From: a virus
Length of the DNA stretch: 36,364 bases
Direction: 5' to 3' (one strand)
Virus record (IMG/VR): IMGVR_UViG_3300009124_000042
Coordinates: 1 to 36,364 of that record
In this document: positions 15,629 through 21,909 of the stretch, in pieces
Layout of the letters: each line of letters begins with the position of its first letter
Numbering within the stretch: position 1 is the stretch's first letter
Translations under genes and position numbers: made by a program
The notes under the pieces: model-generated
Told to the model about the DNA's origin: nothing
What the model saw: the letters and a program-made list of their open reading frames with translations, nothing else
The model's database searches: none

Positions 15629-15751
15629 AGAGTAGCCTGGGCTGTGACATTTATGCAACACTTTTGTAATTTACTGAATAAAAACAATGGTAAACGAAAA
15701 TAAATATTGACATTCGGCGAGCGAGATGGCTGCACCCACTACACCACCATT

Positions 15752-15780
15752 GTTACATTATAACATTACAACCTTGTAAC
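15752..15780. repeat. Inverted repeat around ACAACCTTGT
   Basis: TTACAA-CC-TTGTAA at 15766-15779 is a perfect palindrome, and an outer GTTACA (15752-15757) pairs with TGTAAC (15775-15780). It contains the ACAACC core of the repeat family found upstream of the cassette at 17.7-18.1 kb, so it may be an operator for the same regulator. Confidence 0.45.
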
Positions 15781-15910
15781 ATTTCGTGAACTGATGCCAA
15801 TTTAACCCCATAATATCACTACATAAAGAGAACATGCTCCCACACTCGATATTAGCGCTGCTGAGTAGGGCAAAAACATTATCATTAGCGCATTCCTGAG
15901 CCAATAACTT

Positions 15911-15950
15911 ATAGGTTGTAGGCTCGCTATTGTAGTACAACCTATGCGAG
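15911..15950. repeat. 10-bp inverted repeat of the ACAACCTA family
   Basis: ATAGGTTGTA (15911-15920) and TACAACCTAT (15936-15945) are perfect reverse complements separated by 15 nt. The right arm is followed by GCGAG, as are two copies at 18.03-18.09 kb; CTCGC lies in the loop. This places the repeat family on the downstream side of the 496-aa gene as well as upstream. Confidence 0.55.
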
Positions 15951-15973
15951 TTTTCCAGTTGCTATAGAATAAC

Positions 15974-16020
15974 AAAAAACCCACACAAGGGCGGGCTTAA
16001 TGTTTTAGTTTATGTGGGGT
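15974..16020 (-). terminator. Rho-independent terminator of the 496-aa gene
   Basis: Reading the minus strand after the stop at 16029, CCCACA (16018-16013) pairs with TGTGGG (15985-15980), and a run of six T follows. The loop is long (27 nt) and contains a GC-rich segment. The element would end transcription of the cassette before it reaches the late promoter region. Confidence 0.65.
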
Positions 16021-16028
16021 TGCTTATG

Positions 16029-17519
16029 TCATGCTGCTGCAGAGAATAGATCCAATTGATTGTCCACAACTATCATGCCTTGCATTGGGCAATCGTGTAG
16101 TTCTAACCAAGGCTTCAAAACATAAACCCTTTCAAGGTTTTCTATGTGTCTCCCTTCGCCCTCCATGCCGTTACGGTCAAAGCTTAGGTTGTAAAACCTA
16201 TGACGGGTTCTCCATACTATAGACTTCTTAGACGTTACTAGCCAATGACCACTTTCTATTGCTTGGTCATGCGTTATATGCGCCGTTGTTGGTAGTTCTG
16301 CCTTTTCATCAATAGAATAAACATCACCATCTATATCTGATGTAAACCATGTGTCGTTTTCATCACTCACCAAAAACCATTCGTCAGAATATTCTGAGTA
16401 AACCGTTTCATCTATGTGAGCATAGTTGCCGCAAGTTGTGTGAACAATATCGCCCTCATTATTCACGCAATGGTCACATATTAAACCTTCAAATCCTATT
16501 ACCTCATTGCCATTATGATTGGGTTCATACTCATCACAACCCTCACAATAAAAGAATTGATCATGGAAACAATCTTCGCAATAGGTACCATCTTGAGCAT
16601 GATGCATGTCATATTCACTTAAACCCGTGTTACAACTTTCGCAATGGTATTCGTAGTCACTAATTACGCCACTTGTAGTAGTTAATTCTAAATCGCCGTA
16701 CTTAGATATTTTAAGCTTATCGCCTAAGTCTTTAGCGCTCGAGTAATTGTCAAAATACGGCGCTATAAGCTCGTCCGAATTATGATTCTCTATTCTGAGT
16801 AGTTCAGCATTTATCCAACTTGCTTTATCGGGTTGCTCGCAAGCTTGCTTTCGCTTGGCTATTTCAGCCTCAAGCATATCGGCTGCCAAGTTGCTATTTG
16901 TATAAATAGGTGCGTTAGCATAACGACCATTGCGTGTACAAATAACGGCACGTGCCAATAGTTGCTCTTGGCTATTTTCTATCCATACAATTTCAAAATC
17001 GCCTGAACCATATATTTCAGTTGGATGACAAATTAAATGGTCAAAACTATAGCGCATACAACTTGCCGCTAATGACTTGCGAGAACAACCTAATCTTGGA
17101 TCTGATGCGCTCGCTTGTTTCATTGTGTAAACCCGTGCAAAGTCTTTACGATTCTTTGAGGATTTAAAAACTAAACCTTGAGTCGCCAAGAAATAGGTTT
17201 CTTTAAACCATATCGCAAAAGCTTCAAAGTCTACACTTGATCCAATAGGTAAAATTTTACGCAATATCTTAGCAGGTTTTCCTGATGTTCTTTTGCCCTT
17301 TTCCAAATCATCTGCTGACAAGTAAACTGACATTAATCGGTTGTCTTTATCATCAGGTTTAGGTGATAGCCAAATTAAATAGCTAAACGCTATTGATCTA
17401 TCGTCAGTTAATGGCCGCACTATATGGTCTAATTTACTAAGCAAGTCACGATCAAGATTTGTATCATTAGTTGCTAGTGATGATTTAAATTCTGCTGTTT
17501 TGTCTTCAAAGAAACACAT
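16029..17519 (-). CDS. Zinc-finger protein with C-terminal beta-clamp-binding motif
   Basis: I do not recognise a named family. The 496-aa product has an N-terminal domain without motifs I can name (1-285). A Cys-rich segment (293-363) carries CESC, CEDC, CEGC and CDHC pairs at 293/296, 314/317, 325/328 and 348/351, like LIM or treble-clef zinc fingers. A third domain ends with DNQLDLFSAAA. QLDLF (488-492) is an exact match to the QL[SD]LF motif that binds the bacterial DNA polymerase sliding clamp (DnaN). A GAGGGA site precedes the ATG. With its own terminator and upstream repeats it looks like a separately regulated cassette. It may act on host or phage replication; that is inference. Confidence 0.7.
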   Translation of the reverse strand: MCFFEDKTAEFKSSLATNDTNLDRDLLSKLDHIVRPLTDDRSIAFSYLIWLSPKPDDKDNRLMSVYLSADDLEKGKRTSGKPAKILRKILPIGSSVDFEAFAIWFKETYFLATQGLVFKSSKNRKDFARVYTMKQASASDPRLGCSRKSLAASCMRYSFDHLICHPTEIYGSGDFEIVWIENSQEQLLARAVICTRNGRYANAPIYTNSNLAADMLEAEIAKRKQACEQPDKASWINAELLRIENHNSDELIAPYFDNYSSAKDLGDKLKISKYGDLELTTTSGVISDYEYHCESCNTGLSEYDMHHAQDGTYCEDCFHDQFFYCEGCDEYEPNHNGNEVIGFEGLICDHCVNNEGDIVHTTCGNYAHIDETVYSEYSDEWFLVSDENDTWFTSDIDGDVYSIDEKAELPTTAHITHDQAIESGHWLVTSKKSIVWRTRHRFYNLSFDRNGMEGEGRHIENLERVYVLKPWLELHDCPMQGMIVVDNQLDLFSAAA

Positions 17520-17542
17520 TGTTTTATCCCTCTATGCTAGGT

Positions 17543-17710
17543 TTAGTTTTCGATAGTTAAGCAAATTGCGAAAGCGATAGTTGCCGCAATTAATGTAGAA
17601 GTTGCCAAAACGCCTAAAGGCGAGACAAATAAAATCGGCGCTGCAAAAATACAAATTGCGATAGTTAACATGGCGCAGATCCAAGCGATAAAAGCGAAAA
17701 GGTTAGTCAT
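17543..17710 (-). CDS. 55-aa small membrane protein
   Basis: A short ORF starts at ATG 17710 with AAGGA upstream and ends at 17543, 23 bp before the 496-aa gene, so the two probably share a transcript. The product begins MTNLFAFIAWICAMLTIAIC, giving one membrane segment. A second follows (about 28-50, with LGVLATSTLIAATIAFAI) before the end LTIEN. It is almost entirely hydrophobic with no long soluble part. It may be a holin-like or exclusion peptide, or a membrane anchor for its neighbour; the role is unknown. Confidence 0.6.
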   Translation of the reverse strand: MTNLFAFIAWICAMLTIAICIFAAPILFVSPLGVLATSTLIAATIAFAICLTIEN

Positions 17711-17740
17711 TTTTTATTCCTTATATATGTAACGTATAAA

Positions 17741-18085
17741 ACAACCTAAGCTTTGCCCGTTCTCTTTTCAATAGTTGCGAGCCATTTTACTATTCAAGGT
17801 TGTAGACTTTATTTTATACACGTTTAAGGCGAACTGGTGATTTTTTCAACTACAGGTTGTACGCCTGGATTTATACACTTTTAAGGCGAGTAACAAAAAA
17901 TATAGTTTAGGGGTTGAACTATACAACCGGAAGGTATAGATAGTTTAGAGGTTGAACGATACAACCTAAAAATGTTTCTGCGGTGCAGCATACACGTTAC
18001 AACCTAAGGTTGTGGCGAGTGATTTTTGTAACCACAACCTATAGGCGAGGAGAATATGCCATTGTATACACAACCTAAAAGCGAG
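17741..18085. promoter_or_regulatory. ACAACCTA repeat cluster upstream of the cassette
   Basis: About eight copies of ACAACCTA or its complement occur in 345 bp. They include a near-perfect palindrome ACAACCTAAGGTTGT (17999-18013) and two 28-bp near-identical units (about 17901-17928 and 17939-17966), each with GGTTG and CAACC arms. Two copies are followed by GCGAG: CACAACCTATAGGCGAG at 18033-18049 and ACACAACCTAAAAGCGAG at 18068-18085. The cluster lies between the minus-strand cassette and the plus-strand early block and looks like a multi-site operator or iteron region. No gene is supported in 17711-18449. Confidence 0.6.
17797..17889 (-). promoter_or_regulatory. Two composite repeats with TATAAA / DnaA-like boxes
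   Basis: AGGTTGTA, then 8 nt, then a 20-mer TTTATACAC-N-TTTAAGGCGA occur at 17797-17832 and again at 17854-17889, 57 bp apart, with one mismatch in the 20-mer. On the minus strand each gives TATAAA, a possible -10 box for the 55-aa and 496-aa genes, with TACAACCT about 8 nt downstream as an operator. On the plus strand TTATACACG and TTATACACT each match the DnaA box TTATNCACA at 8 of 9 positions. The two readings are alternatives. Confidence 0.45.
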
Positions 18086-18134
18086 TCGTATTCAAATATT
18101 CAAATCCTGGCATGTGTTGCAAAAAAGTCACACG

Positions 18135-18224
18135 ACCCCCACCGATGGAAAATGACCCCACCAGTGGAAAATGACCGTAGACCCCCCACAGTGGAAATGC
18201 GGAGCCACACCCCCGCAGTGGAAA
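18135..18224 (+). repeat. Tandem array of four dispersed-motif copies
   Basis: Four copies of the CCCC-N2-CRRTGGAAA motif lie in 90 bp, with TGGAAA at 18146, 18165, 18192 and 18219 (spacings 19, 27 and 27). The last two share the flank TGGAAATGCGGAG. Two more copies follow at about 18352-18366 and 18394-18409. All lie upstream of the early block. A 72-codon ORF (18056-18274) crosses the array; its Pro/Val/Glu/Met repeats come from the motif, so I do not call it a gene. Confidence 0.75.
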
Positions 18225-18259
18225 TGCGGAGCATTGAAGAAATTAAGAGCCAAGATTTC

Positions 18260-18292
18260 TACGGTCTGAACTAACTTTTTTACGGTCTGAAC
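18260..18292 (+). repeat. Direct repeat TACGGTCTGAAC
   Basis: The 12-mer TACGGTCTGAAC occurs at 18260-18271 and 18281-18292, exactly 21 bp (two helical turns) apart, each after a T-rich stretch. The spacing suits binding of a dimeric regulator on one DNA face upstream of the early block. Confidence 0.45.
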
Positions 18293-18390
18293 AAATAAAT
18301 TACTAACAAGCGTCACAAAAGTGCCGTTAGACGTAGTATATAAGAGTGATACCCCTACAGTGGAAATTAATAATTATTTTGTAGTCACCC

Positions 18391-18416
18391 CTTGACCCAC
18401 CGATGGAAATACCTAT
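18391..18416 (+). promoter_or_regulatory. Candidate early promoter
   Basis: TTGACC (18392-18397) and TATATG (18414-18419) are 16 nt apart and resemble host sigma-70 -35 and -10 boxes. The spacer is a copy of the dispersed motif (CACCGATGGAAATACC). The position would give a leader of about 25 nt before the peptidase gene. The weak -35 match keeps this tentative. Confidence 0.35.
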
Positions 18417-18449
18417 ATGTACATTAACAGCAACAACTATGGAGATTAT

Positions 18450-19373
18450 ATGACAACAACACAAACTTATATCGAGATGTTATCTTACATGCGACCAGAG
18501 GGTGCCAAAGCTCAACGCAAGTTCTGTAACAGATTCCTACGACCTATCTTTGGCAATCCTGACAACCGTGGCAATTACATCTTACGTGTAGGTAACAACC
18601 CTACCATTGCCTTCATGTCACATCACGACACAGTTCACACTCATGGCGGTAGACAGAAAGTAGTTGTCGGCTCAGATAACTTTGTCACTACTACACAAAA
18701 CTGCTTAGGCGCTGACTGTACTACAGGCATCTACATTATGATGCGTATGATAGAGGCTGGTGTAGAAGGCTTATACATCGTACATGCCGCAGAAGAAGTT
18801 GGCTGTCGTGGCTCAGGTTACATTGTGCAGCACACCCCAGAGGTAGTTGACGGTATCCAAGCCGCTATCAGTTTTGACCGCTATGGTTACAACTCAATTA
18901 TTACTCACCAGTCAGGGGTTCGTACATGTTCAGAAGAGTTCGCAGACAGCATCGCAAGCATCCTAGATCTAGGCTACAGCCAAGACAGTGGCGGCTCGTA
19001 CACAGACAGTAACGAGTACAGAGGTATCATCCCTGAGTGTACCAACTTATCTGTAGGTTACTTCAATCAACATGCCAAGTCAGAGCATCAAGACCTAGAG
19101 TTCATGGAGACTTTATCAGATGCTTGTATCAATGCCGATTGGTCTAAGCTTGTAATAGTTCGTGACCCAACTGACAAGGATGACTTCTGGTCAGATGCAT
19201 TCTGGTCTCAAGATGACCGCTACTATCCCTACGCTGATGACATTGCTGTAGATGTCAGCTTAGAAAAAGTTATTGCAGATCACCCAAAAAGTGTAGCTTT
19301 GCTATTGCAATCGTATGGTTATGATGCTAAAGGTTTACTCACAGACTTAGGACGCATCAGGGAAGGATACTAA
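18450..19373 (+). CDS. M20/M28/M42-like zinc metallopeptidase
   Basis: I start at ATG 18450 (MTTTQTYIEML), preceded by GGAG; an ATG at 18417 lacks a ribosome-binding site. The 307-aa product has the metal-site layout of di-zinc aminopeptidases and deacylases: H58-x-D60 in SHHDTVH, bridging D89 in LGADCTTG, catalytic and metal E115/E116 in HAAEEVGCRGSGY, D143 in SFDRYGY, and H208 in SVGYFNQHAKSEHQD. The residue after D89 is Cys, where GADD is more usual. No signal peptide is seen, so it should act in the cytoplasm. It is the first gene of the early block. A substrate cannot be inferred; roles in host takeover or peptide scavenging are speculation. Confidence 0.75.
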   Translation: MTTTQTYIEMLSYMRPEGAKAQRKFCNRFLRPIFGNPDNRGNYILRVGNNPTIAFMSHHDTVHTHGGRQKVVVGSDNFVTTTQNCLGADCTTGIYIMMRMIEAGVEGLYIVHAAEEVGCRGSGYIVQHTPEVVDGIQAAISFDRYGYNSIITHQSGVRTCSEEFADSIASILDLGYSQDSGGSYTDSNEYRGIIPECTNLSVGYFNQHAKSEHQDLEFMETLSDACINADWSKLVIVRDPTDKDDFWSDAFWSQDDRYYPYADDIAVDVSLEKVIADHPKSVALLLQSYGYDAKGLLTDLGRIREGY

Positions 19374-19374
19374 T

Positions 19375-19617
19375 ATGCAGATGTTTATTGAAGTAGATAA
19401 TTATGACATTGACGTTGATACACTAGAGTATGGCGTTGCAACCGTAGAAGGAGACGAGATGGGAAAATACTTTAACATTGAAGAGCAACCAATATTCAGC
19501 TTCAGTTCTTATGATGATGATGGTGAGTTAGTTGACCTACCTGATCATGTAGTTAAGAAAGCCCAAGATCTAATAGAAGATTACTATTGGGAGTGGCATC
19601 AGGATTATATGTACTAA
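19375..19617 (+). CDS. Acidic small protein of unknown function
   Basis: The 80-aa product is strongly acidic (many Asp and Glu) with Tyr- and Trp-rich ends; it finishes DYYWEWHQDYMY. No family is recognised. It starts 1 nt after the peptidase stop, and its own stop overlaps the next ATG (TAATG), so the three genes form a tight translational chain. Small acidic early proteins of phages sometimes mimic DNA or inhibit host proteins, but nothing specific supports that here. Confidence 0.6.
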   Translation: MQMFIEVDNYDIDVDTLEYGVATVEGDEMGKYFNIEEQPIFSFSSYDDDGELVDLPDHVVKKAQDLIEDYYWEWHQDYMY

Positions 19618-19790
19618 TGTTACATAAGCTCAACAAAGAAGTGTGTCATGAGTGTGAGAGCATCCACGACATGCACGACATAGACGAGTGGGGTTGCCCT
19701 AGTTGTAAGCAGGAAGACCCCACCGATGAAAATATAGATTGGGATGAGCAGGAGTGTGCTTATTCAAGATGGAGGGAAGAGAATGATTAA
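19617..19790 (+). CDS. Small zinc-ribbon-like protein
   Basis: I start at ATG 19617, overlapping the upstream stop in TAATG, rather than 30 nt earlier. The 57-aa product has two CxxC pairs (CHEC near residue 9 and CPSC near 27) spaced like a small zinc ribbon, followed by an acidic tail (EDPTDENIDWDEQE). Zinc-ribbon peptides are common among phage early genes. A copy of the dispersed motif with one change (ACCCCACCGATGAAAAT) lies inside the coding sequence at about 19717-19733. Function unknown. Confidence 0.6.
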   Translation: MLHKLNKEVCHECESIHDMHDIDEWGCPSCKQEDPTDENIDWDEQECAYSRWREEND

Positions 19791-20703
19791 TGTACTTAGT
19801 TTATTTGATGGGATGTCCTGTGGTCAGATTGCACTGGAAAAAGCTGGCATAGAGGTTGGTAAGTATTATGCAGCAGAGATCGACAAGTATGCAATCAAGG
19901 TAGCCAAAGCTAACTATCCTGACATGATACACTTGGGTGATGTACGTGAGGTTAAAGCTGATAGCTTACCCAAGATTGATTTGCTTATCGGTGGCTCGCC
20001 TTGTCAGGGCTTCAGCTTTGCAGGTAAGCAACTCAACTTTGATGACCCCCGTAGCAAATTGTTTTGGGAATACGTGCGCTTGTTGAAGGATCTTAAACCT
20101 AAATACTTCTTGCTTGAGAACGTCAAGATGAAGAAAGAGAGCATGGATGTTATCACTGAGGCGCTGGGTGTTGAGCCTATCTTCATCAACAGCAACCTAG
20201 TGTCAGCGCAGAATAGGCAGAGATACTATTGGACAAACATCCCTATGGATAAACTGCCTGATGATAAGGGTGTTGTGCTTGCTGACATCTTAGAGAATGG
20301 TAATGTAGATCGTGACAAGTCGCATTGCATTGACGCTAACTACTTCAAGGGTGGTAATCTAAAGTCATACTTTGAGAAGCACCGTAGGCAACTTGTGTTC
20401 AGTGATGATGGAATGTGTCATGTAGGTGATGCAGATCTCAAGGGTCATGACTACAACAGATGGGTGTATCATCCCGATGGAAAAGGACCAAGCTTATGTG
20501 CCAGCAGCGGTGGCAATCTTGAGCCTAAAACCTATATTAAACCTAACTCTTGGCGCAAGCTAACGCCGCTAGAATGTGAGCGTTTACAGACTGTACCAGA
20601 GGGCTACACTGATCACGTCTCTAACACTCAGCGTTACAAGATGCTAGGCAATGGCTGGACCGTAGATGTAATCAAACATATCTTTGAAGGAGTAAAGCAA
20701 TAA
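19783..20703 (+). CDS. DNA (cytosine-5) methyltransferase
   Basis: The start is ATG 19783 (MINVLSLFDGMSCGQ), with GGAGGGA upstream; an earlier in-frame ATG has no such site. The 306-aa protein shows C5-methyltransferase motifs in order: motif I LSLFDGMSCGQIAL, motif IV GSPCQGFSF with catalytic C74, motif VI LLENVKM (about 110-116), motif VIII AQNRQRYYW, and motif IX/X RLQTVPEGYTDHVSN then YKMLGNGWTVDVI. It would methylate cytosine in phage DNA using S-adenosylmethionine, most simply as protection against host restriction. No partner endonuclease is adjacent. The target sequence is unknown. A dispersed-motif variant lies in the gene at about 20472-20484. Confidence 0.88.
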   Translation: MINVLSLFDGMSCGQIALEKAGIEVGKYYAAEIDKYAIKVAKANYPDMIHLGDVREVKADSLPKIDLLIGGSPCQGFSFAGKQLNFDDPRSKLFWEYVRLLKDLKPKYFLLENVKMKKESMDVITEALGVEPIFINSNLVSAQNRQRYYWTNIPMDKLPDDKGVVLADILENGNVDRDKSHCIDANYFKGGNLKSYFEKHRRQLVFSDDGMCHVGDADLKGHDYNRWVYHPDGKGPSLCASSGGNLEPKTYIKPNSWRKLTPLECERLQTVPEGYTDHVSNTQRYKMLGNGWTVDVIKHIFEGVKQ

Positions 20704-20849
20704 TGACCCCTGAGATGGAAATGGAGCTACGGGAACTGGGTATTCTTCTGCCTACTGAGGATCAATGTGAGCAGGAGAATGAGCTTGTACGCTACGACCT
20801 AAGCTACAAGATGCCTGAGCTAGATGAGTATGGAGAGCCACCGTGGTAA
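20703..20849 (+). CDS. 48-aa acidic peptide
   Basis: The ATG overlaps the methyltransferase stop (TAATG), and the ORF encodes a 48-residue peptide starting MTPEMEMELRELGILLP and ending DEYGEPPW. It is acidic with no recognised family. The dispersed motif variant CCCCTGAGATGGAAATG covers its first codons. The tight overlap and downstream coupled ORF support translation. Confidence 0.5.
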   Translation: MTPEMEMELRELGILLPTEDQCEQENELVRYDLSYKMPELDEYGEPPW

Positions 20850-20968
20850 ATAGAAAGCCTAACCCTATGGCTAAAGATCTGAGGCAACCTAAATATAAAC
20901 CAAGGGTTGTCCCAGATAAAAAGAAGCCTATATTAAGCAGGAAGCGTAAACATAAGAAGGAGATTTAA
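20843..20968 (+). CDS. 41-aa highly basic peptide
   Basis: A GTG start at 20843, with GGAG 9 nt upstream, overlaps the end of the previous ORF. The peptide, beginning VNRKPNPMAKDLRQPKYKPR after the initiator and ending SRKRKHKKEI, is rich in Lys and Arg. Similar small basic proteins occur in other marine phages. Nucleic-acid binding is plausible from charge alone. Confidence 0.5.
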   Translation: MVNRKPNPMAKDLRQPKYKPRVVPDKKKPILSRKRKHKKEI

Positions 20969-21124
20969 ATGTATTGTGTAATTAACAGTGACAACATTAT
21001 CATAGCTCTATTCTTGTCGGAGTTAGACGCTAAAGATTTTGTGTATTGTTGTCGTAACCCCTACAGTAGAAAAAACTACAAAGTGGAATACAAAGAGGAG
21101 TATTTATATGTCAAACTCGATTGA
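20969..21124 (+). CDS. 51-aa small protein overlapping thyX
   Basis: ATG 20969 follows the previous stop directly, with GGAG 6 nt upstream (in AAGGAGATTTAA). The peptide starts MYCVINSDNIIIALFLSELD and ends EEYLYVKLD, extending 17 nt into thyX. The middle encodes NPYSRKNY where a motif copy (ACCCCTACAGTAGAAA) lies. The N-terminal pattern (sensor of hydrophobic strands, then DAKDF) looks like a small alpha/beta protein. Function unknown. Confidence 0.5.
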   Translation: MYCVINSDNIIIALFLSELDAKDFVYCCRNPYSRKNYKVEYKEEYLYVKLD

Positions 21125-21758
21125 AGTAACATATGTAGATCACATGGGATCTGACTTATCTGTAGCTAATGCAGCAAGGGTAAGCTTTGGTAAGAAGAGC
21201 GAGATGGATACAAGTGACGTGTGGGGTCCACCCAAGCTAAAGGATAAGGATGCCAAGCTGATCCGTTACTTAGCCAAGCACAAACACATCAGCCCATTCG
21301 GACATTGCTTTGCGAGCTTCCATATCAAGGCACCTGTGTTTGTAGCACGTCAGCTAGTCAAGCATAAGTTCCTACGGTGGAATGAGATCAGCCGTAGGTA
21401 TGTGGATAGTGAGCCTGAGTTTTATGTACCTGCTACATATCGTGGACGTAGCCTTGATAAAAAGCAAGGTAGTACAGGTAAAGTAACTGTATCTGACAAT
21501 GGCTTTAATGAAATTGCAATGACTGAGTATGAGTACCTACTAGATTTAGGCGTATGCCCTGAGCAAGCCCGTATGGTACTGCCACAGTCTATGATGACTG
21601 AGTGGTATTGGTCAGGTAGCTTAGATGCCTTTGCTGATATGTGTGCGCTGCGCTGTAAGCCTGACACACAAGCAGAGACAACAGAGGTAGCGTGGGAAAT
21701 TGATTGTAGTATGGTAAAATTGTTTCCTGTGTCGTGGAGAGCATTAAGGAATGAATAA
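21108..21758 (+). CDS. thyX: FAD-dependent thymidylate synthase ThyX
   Basis: The start is ATG 21108 (MSNSIEVTYVDH), with GAGGAG 8 nt upstream; a longer reading frame from 21039 has no site. The 216-aa enzyme makes dTMP from dUMP using FAD, methylenetetrahydrofolate and NADPH. The ThyX signature is present in variant form: RQLVKHKFLRWNEISRRY (about 82-99), compared with RHRxxSxNExSxRY, so Lys replaces Arg twice and Arg replaces the first Ser. Other ThyX blocks are ISPFGHCFASFHIKAP, EPEFYVP and a C-terminal LRCKPDTQAETTEVAW. It supports DNA synthesis with NrdJ and MazG downstream. Confidence 0.88.
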   Translation: MSNSIEVTYVDHMGSDLSVANAARVSFGKKSEMDTSDVWGPPKLKDKDAKLIRYLAKHKHISPFGHCFASFHIKAPVFVARQLVKHKFLRWNEISRRYVDSEPEFYVPATYRGRSLDKKQGSTGKVTVSDNGFNEIAMTEYEYLLDLGVCPEQARMVLPQSMMTEWYWSGSLDAFADMCALRCKPDTQAETTEVAWEIDCSMVKLFPVSWRALRNE

Positions 21759-21909
21759 ACGTATACCTATGAAAGGCGGTGATGAATATGATGCCCTAAG
21801 TAAATCACGTAAGTTCCTACGATGGAAAACAGGACAGATAAAGAAGATCAAACGTGCCTATAACAAAAGGTTCCGTAAGTATAGTAAAGGAATAAACTAT
21901 GAAGAGTGA
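21751..21909 (+). CDS. 52-aa basic phage peptide (MNKRIPMKGGDEYDAL type)
   Basis: ATG 21751 overlaps the thyX stop by 8 bp (ATGAATAA). The peptide begins MNKRIPMKGGDEYDALSKSR, a pattern I recognise from many marine phages, then turns strongly basic (IKKIKRAYNKRFRKYSKG). A dispersed-motif variant (CTACGATGGAAA) encodes LRWK in the middle. Probably nucleic-acid binding; function not established. Confidence 0.6.
   Translation: MNKRIPMKGGDEYDALSKSRKFLRWKTGQIKKIKRAYNKRFRKYSKGINYEE

Noticed and set aside
15460-15735. 91-codon minus-strand ORF in the control region
   Set aside because: It crosses the hairpin and TTGACA repeats, has no clear ribosome-binding site, and its composition resembles translated noncoding DNA.
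15758-15984. Two overlapping 60-codon minus-strand ORFs
   Set aside because: They overlap each other and the inverted repeats, with no family resemblance or ribosome-binding site.
18143-18224. CRISPR-like array
   Set aside because: Repeat core is only about 15 bp, spacings are irregular (19 and 27), and the same motif occurs singly across 20 kb; no cas genes are present.
18056-18274. 72-codon plus-strand ORF with GAGGAG before its ATG
   Set aside because: The upstream site is quite good, but most of the protein is the translated motif array (repeated VEMRS-like units). I treat it as repeat DNA, though a short peptide cannot be excluded.
15073-18449. tRNA genes, integrase, repressor or attachment site
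   Set aside because: I saw no cloverleaf-like sequence, and no integrase or repressor ORF is present anywhere in the window, so lysogeny is not supported.
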